Source: Cryptomeria japonica
Lineage: Eukaryota > Streptophyta > Pinopsida > Cupressales > Cupressaceae
Length of the DNA stretch: 64,000 nt
Direction: 5' to 3'
NCBI RefSeq assembly: GCF_030272615.1
Contig: NC_081405.1
Coordinates: forward strand, 647,992,420-648,056,419
A model generated the notes under the pieces. The model made no database searches. It saw only the letters and a list, made by a program, of their open reading frames with translations, and had not been told where the DNA came from. A program made the translations under genes and the position numbers. Positions 58,932-64,000 of the stretch are shown here, piece after piece. The stretch's first letter is position 1; each line of letters opens with the position of its first letter.

Positions 58932-59008
58932 AATGGTGTATGCTTTGGATTCGATTGTTATTTAATGAGAAGAATACACTATAAATTGATTCCAAAAGCA
59001 TACACCAT
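58932..59008. repeat. inverted repeat (possible hairpin or small MITE)
   Basis: The arm ttaatggtgtatgctttgga at the left is matched in inverted form by tccaaaagcatacaccataa at the right, about 35 bp apart, with one extra base in the right arm. Confidence 0.7.
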
Positions 59009-59009
59009 A

Positions 59010-59660
59010 AGTTAATTATCTAACAATCCTTGTTGCGCGACAATCTTGTATCATTCTCATTGTCACAAGGGGAGAGTGATGTTAAAAGCAAGCTTGAGAG
59101 AATCCCCAACTTAGTGATGTGTGGAGCCTCACAATCTATTTATGTTGCTTCCAGAATGAGTAGTTGTCATAAAGCTGCTTTATGTAATTTGTCATTGAAA
59201 AATATTCATAAGATCATGTTATCCTAGGTGGCATTCTAGAAGATATTAGGACATGCATCATTATTTAATATTTTCTTTAGGTATTTTTCTTTATAAATTA
59301 CACATTTAATAATTGCATCAAGGGTAGTTGTCATCCTACCTCCTCACCTTGCCTATATAAGAAAGACTCAATTGTACATTATATCATATCAATTGCATCA
59401 ATTTCATATCTCATTGAGTGTTTCAATCTCATCTTCATGCATTCTCATGTTCAAACCTTCTCTTGTGGAAGGCATGTTTCTTGGTTGATCCTTTGAAGTA
59501 TGAACAACTTCATTATAAGTTCTTGACCATTCCAACATTTAAAAGGTCAGCCCACAATGACCAGTCCCACTTTTTGGCTATATTAAGATAGTGAAATTAA
59601 TATTTTTTAGATATCTTCATTTTTTGACACCTATAACACCTAAACCATTAATAATTTAAA
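59010..59660 (+). repeat. possible solo LTR
   Basis: It lacks an open frame but has an LTR-like promoter: cctatataagaaagactc with a TATA box near 59,355, a following C/T-rich R-like region, and TGTT-type starts near 59,029. Ends and target duplications could not be fixed, so this is a weak call. Confidence 0.3.
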
Positions 59661-59699
59661 AATGATACAAACTATTTATTTGTAAGATTTTATGTGTAG

Positions 59700-59701
<2 letters not shown>

Positions 59702-59781
<80 letters not shown>
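59702..59781. repeat. (TA)n microsatellite, about 80 bp
   Basis: An uninterrupted alternating TA tract. Confidence 0.97.
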
Positions 59782-59784
<3 letters not shown>

Positions 59785-60146
59785 GAATAGATCCTCCATG
59801 ACACCAAAAAATCATTATAGAAGATCATCCATCGCTAAATGATGAATCCACATCACTACCAAAGGTCCAATTAAATTATGATGCTAAGCTATAAATGGCA
59901 TCATGATAATAATATAATAAATAAAGACTATCAATGGTCCACATGCACTAAACTATAACACCAGAATCTAGAGAGGATCAATTGGAACAAAGGTATCTAA
60001 ACCCAAGAGATAAACCACCAGTTGCAATCAAGAATCAATCGAATATCACTAGAAATGCATGCACATAAACAAACATGTTGTGATAAATCTCCATGCATAC
60101 AAAGAACCTGTGTAACACCATTTATAGAATTATTATTTTTAACTAA
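59782..60146. other. interval without a gene
   Basis: No coding region or repeat recognised. It ends where the duplicated block shared with copy A begins. Confidence 0.6.
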
Positions 60147-60272
60147 GCCAAATTATTACAACAATAATAAGAACTTCAGGCAAATGCATCTCTGGTTAAA
60201 AATGAATGACACTAATTATTTCCATGGAGAATCTTATCATATGCAATTGCAATTAAAATTATAATCCTAAGT

Positions 60273-62014
60273 TTAGAGAAGTTGAGGAATATCTGTGGTG
60301 AGAAATACATTAGAAATGAATTGATATGCCTTCTGAGTAAGGTGGACGGCATCAAAGAAGAGATATTTGGAAGCATCAGGGCATGTAAAGGGATTCAATT
60401 CATTGCATAGGAAGCTATATTCTACTAGGCCTGTCCCGCAGCAACCCCTTGCAACCACCTCGAAACCTGGCATGCAATATAGCATTGCAAGATTAGACAT
60501 AATTCTACCTGTATATTGGTATAGTAAAACATCTAAGCATAATGACATTTGTATTGTGATTAATCACGAGAATGCAAAATACCATATCTTCGAGGATTTG
60601 CAATGAACTCGGAAACCAGACTGTTATAATCGAGAGAAGCAATTTGAAGGCTAGGAAAAGCAGGTTTGAGTCCATCAATCATGGCATTTAATCCTGAATT
60701 GAATCCAGATACAGCCTCGTTTATCTCTTGATCACATGCACCCCTGTTCCGAAGGCTTGTCACCGTTCTCTCTCCTGGTGCACATCCTAATGGTGGAACA
60801 TTAATCAAAGCAATTCTAGTGACACCCAGATTGTATAATTCCTGCAAAATTCAGACCTACAAATCAGAATTCCCTGCAATTATGATTGGAAACCACTAAA
60901 TACAAAGAGTAGAGACAAGTTATAACCATGCCTTGATATAAACTGTGTATTGATTCAAGAGGAAATCTGTATACTCTTGAACAGTGAATTCGAGTCGGCG
61001 AGTTGGGATTACTAGTAGGAAGTAGCTGAAACCCCAGTCATTGGAGCCTATTGTAATGAAAAATATTGCCTTTCTGATTATGTTGGTGGCCTCTTCTTCT
61101 CCCACGAATCCTGCTATTTTCTTTTTATACTCTTTAAAACACTCAATTTGTTTCCAAAATGGTATCGCCTCCTGCATTATACAAATCCATCTTATAAGAA
61201 TAGAGTAGGAAAAAGCTGACAAGATGCGTGCATAAGTTTCACATCTATTGTCCTACAAATGTATTAAGGTCATGTGAAACATAAGAATATGTTATATTTG
61301 CCTACATTTATTAGGTCAGTGAGATTGTCTAAGCCTGAACCAGCAGATGCAAAGCTGACACCAGTTAGCAAGTCTTGGGCATTCAGGTTTGGGTCCAAAG
61401 ATGGGGGCAATAGTTCCTTGATTCCAAGTCCTTCAGCTGTAATGAAATGGTAGAACTATACATGTCATGAAATCTGAAAATGGGTGATGAAAAATCAAAT
61501 CAAAGTAAATAAACAACAATCTTTCAACTAATGATACCAGCTTTACTTCGCAAAAATCAAAATGTCTGACATGATAAATTCTTGCAGGATCAAATTATTT
61601 CTCTTCTCAAATGGTATATACAATTCACATTTATGAGCTGAGACTGACCACAAGTTCTTCAGTGCAACAAACAAAGAATAGCTAAAGCTTTCAAAATTAT
61701 TGTCAAGTGATAAGAAAAACATGCAGTTATGGAATATATAGGTTACCAAAGTAGTCAGACAGGAGCTTTCCATTGGAGAACCTTCCTGTGGGAATGCGAT
61801 CTATGAAATCTCTTCCGTATGGAGGAAAATTCGACTTGCTTGTTGTAATAATAAAATCATTATTCCCTGTATCTCCAAAGGAGTCTCCAAACACAAAAAC
61901 AGCAGGCACTTTCTGTCCTTCAACAAACAAAATGTAATCACATTCCTGAGCTATTATGATGATCAAACTGAAAAATACAGAGAACAAAACGAGAGATTCT
62001 GCCCTTGATCTCAT
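60273..62014 (-). CDS. GDSL esterase/lipase, copy B (five exons, 363 aa)
   Basis: Exons on the minus strand: 62,014-61,747, 61,436-61,306, 61,171-60,932, 60,841-60,583 and 60,466-60,273. Exon lengths (268, 131, 240, 259, 194) equal those of copy A, and introns 2-4 have equal lengths (134, 90, 116). The third intron is again GC-AG. Signal peptide (LVLFSVFFSLIIIIA), GDSFGDTGNN, GSNDWG and FFDAVHLTQKAY are intact, so the enzyme should be active. Protein differences from copy A are few and conservative (for example Leu/Met before SDYF, Phe for Tyr after GSNDWG, NVPPLGC for NLPPLGC). Intron 1 is 310 bp versus 290 bp. A recent tandem duplicate, probably secreted. Confidence 0.93.
60842..60931 (-). 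other. GC-AG intron 3 of GDSL copy B
   Basis: Same aag then gcatgg donor and ttttgcag acceptor as in copy A, so the GC donor predates the duplication. Confidence 0.8.
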
Positions 62015-62114
62015 TATTATTTTATGTGCAATCTTTGAATCGTAGTATAAAATTTAACTCAACACTGTTTCGAGGTAAACTAGCATGAAGGAGATAAGCT
62101 TCCACAAGGTTTCC

Positions 62115-62123
62115 TTTTGTATA
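62115..62123 (-). promoter_or_regulatory. altered TATA box of GDSL copy B
   Basis: At the position of tataaata in copy A the minus strand reads tatacaaaa, about 100 bp upstream of the start codon. The surrounding block (acaaact before, ccttgtggaagctt after) is conserved between copies. Confidence 0.55.
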
Positions 62124-62277
62124 GTTTGTCATTCACCAAACCAGAGTTGCATTTCTGGTGGGGTTGGTGACAAATTTAAGTGACAGCCTTAAACAGCACA
62201 CATTAAGCGTTGAGGCTTACTGTTACAACGCATTTTCCTTTAATGTGAGAACGTGGATACATTAAAAATGTCAGAAA

Positions 62278-62345
62278 AACTTCCGTAGCCTCCACGCCAC
62301 ATACTTTCGTAGCCTCCACGCCACAAACTTTCGTAGCCAACTTGC
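62278..62345. repeat. 27-bp tandem duplication in the copy B promoter
   Basis: The phrase cgtagcctccacgccacawa followed by ctttcgtagc occurs twice in a row here and once in copy A. Confidence 0.85.
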
Positions 62346-62985
62346 ATTCAAGTTTTTTATTTAAAGGACTGAATATTGAAAAAATTATTTAGCGTAATAT
62401 AAGGGTCAATATTATTATTTTTATGATATGGAGAGATATTAACCAATTTTTTTATTAACTGACTTTTGGTTTAAGAATGTTAAGTTGTTGTATTTAATTT
62501 ATTATATTAAATATAAGTTTTGAAATTTTTTTAATTTGTTGTATTTAATTAATTATTTTAAAATATAAGTTTTGAATTTCTTTTATTTTTTAAATTTAAC
62601 AATTGTTAATATATCAATTTTATTAGATTTTCACAATCCATGATCATGATAAATAGTTTCTGGATTTGATTGTGTGCAAGTTTTAATTATCAACATTTCC
62701 GATCAAATTTAATTATCTTTATTCGTTTTTTATTTATTTATAATTTTATGAATATTTTATAGTTTTTTTATATACAATCTATTTTAAAAATTATATATTA
62801 TACCTAAAATCAAGTATTTTAAATTATTAGTTTTTTAATTCTAATATTTATAAATTTAAATATATATTATCCAAATTAAGTTTGTTTCACAATTATTTCT
62901 TAAATTTAGAATTATCTAAAAATAAAATAGGTTAAATTTTATTATATTTAAAAATAATATAAAACATACAATATGAACATAAAAG

Positions 62986-64000
62986 AATAAGAACAATGTT
63001 GGGAATCCCTCCACTGGGCAAAAGAATCCAATCAAAATGGGGCAATGTTGTTGATAGATTTTGAAAAGGCATACGACGGGATAGAATGGAATTTCATCTT
63101 GAGGATGCTAGAAAGTCTTGGCCTCCCTCTTTTCTTTTGCAAGATGGTGCAAATGTTACTAAGGGGCGTTTCAGCTTGTGTGGAAATCAATGGTAGAATA
63201 TCTGATGTTTTTAGTTTATCTAGATCCATTAGGCAAGGGCGTCCACTTGCCCTTGCCCTGTTTGTCATAGTAGCAAATGCCTTGCACTACCTTCTTAGAA
63301 ATTGCTCCCTTTCCACCAGAGTATTGGGGATGAAGTTGCCTAATAATTTGGAACTCTTGAATGTTCAATTTGCTGATGACACAACCATTGTTCTGGATTT
63401 ATTTGAGAATAATTTGGAATCACTAATGATGAAGCTCTCGATTTTTTGTAAGGCCTCAGGGAGAAAAATTTCCCTCCCTAAGTCTATAATGTTGAGTTGG
63501 CAATCTCACCCTCCTCCTTGGTTTGCTAAATACTCCATCTTCTGGGGTAGCCCAAAACACCAAGTGAGATACCTTGGCATCCCTTTTGCTGTTAGCCCCA
63601 ACCTGAAGAAGATGTGGGAGTGGGTTAAGTTTAAGATTGATAAGAAGCTTAGGAAGTGGAACACACATTATCTATCTATGGCTGATAGATTTCAAATATG
63701 CCAAAAGGTACTTTCCTCATACAATATCTTCTACTCATCTACATGGTTGTTCAGTAACTATCAATTTTCTTTTATTTGGAAACTTATTAGAGATTTCCTA
63801 TGGTCTGATGGAAAGGGAGCAAGAAAAAGGCATGTAGTCAAATGGAACTAGTGCATTATGAGTAAACACAAAGGTGGCATTGGACTAAAGGACATAAAAA
63901 CTCAAGATATTGCCTTAGCTTGTAAATGGATCTTCAAAGCCCTAAAAGGTGATGAACCATAGAAAGTCCTCATAAGATATTACATTACAAAATATGTCCC
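62986..64000 (+). pseudogene. 5'-truncated LINE (non-LTR) reverse transcriptase, runs off the window
   Basis: The frame is already open at 63,000 (WESLHWAKESNQNGAMLLID). RT blocks follow: LLIDFEKAYDGIEWNFI, SRSIRQGRPLALALFVIVAN and the catalytic FADDTTIVLD at about 63,370. The thumb region KHQVRYLGIPFAV and the DKKLRKWNTHYLSMADRFQI block are typical of plant L1-type LINEs. The usual GCPLAP block reads GRPLAL. A TAG at 63,849 and another at 63,960 sit where Trp codons are expected. No endonuclease domain is present; the abrupt start inside RT, next to the duplicated AT-rich block, is the expected result of incomplete target-primed reverse transcription. Confidence 0.9.

Larger units (their letters stand above)
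60147..62985. repeat. segmental duplication, copy B
   Basis: It aligns with 54,270-57,000. The right side ends at the truncated LINE near 62,986. Confidence 0.9.

Overview
This window looks like nuclear DNA from a land plant with a large, repeat-rich genome. It is AT-rich, packed with nested and decayed LTR retrotransposons, and has only two genes that look functional. Those are tandem five-exon GDSL esterase/lipase genes with short introns. A gymnosperm or another large-genome seed plant would fit, but nothing here fixes the species.

Layout. 1-15,700: an old Ty3/gypsy element of the Tat/Ogre type on the minus strand (LTR remnant, integrase, two RNase H domains, RT, G-patch, protease, gag). 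It is split at 6,499-13,192 by a plus-strand LTR element with a perfect 5-bp target duplication. That inserted element has a coiled-coil and four-zinc-knuckle gag-like ORF and a second ORF of about 1,140 codons of unknown function, but no reverse transcriptase. 15,701-17,500: 5' end of another plus-strand LTR element. 17,500-28,112: leader and LTR of a minus-strand element, its LTR cut in two by a 7.85-kb gag-protease-only element (19,318-27,170, target duplication caagt). 27,985-30,375: a 541-bp tandem duplication across a transposon junction, then a third LTR family.

30,381-41,041: a candidate, strongly eroded DNA transposon with diverged terminal inverted repeats, subterminal repeats and inverted diverged copies of one unrecognised gene. 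A transposase-like pseudogene lies inside it and a second copy lies outside at 42.4-43.3 kb, beside a 360-bp tandem array. 44,379-50,578: a chromodomain Ty3/gypsy element with both LTRs and the target duplication cttct, heavily interrupted by stop codons. 50.6-54.2 kb: no gene seen.

54,270-57,000 and 60,147-62,985 are a segmental tandem duplication, each copy holding one intact minus-strand GDSL gene of 363 codons. They are separated by AT-rich sequence, a pyrimidine-rich tract, microsatellites and a possible solo LTR. From about 62,986 to the window end lies a 5'-truncated LINE reverse transcriptase.

The only likely host functions are the two secreted GDSL hydrolases. Both use the same non-canonical GC-AG intron. 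The most novel-looking material is the pair of non-autonomous LTR elements and the 30-43 kb DNA-transposon-like complex. All domain calls are by eye; no database search was run.
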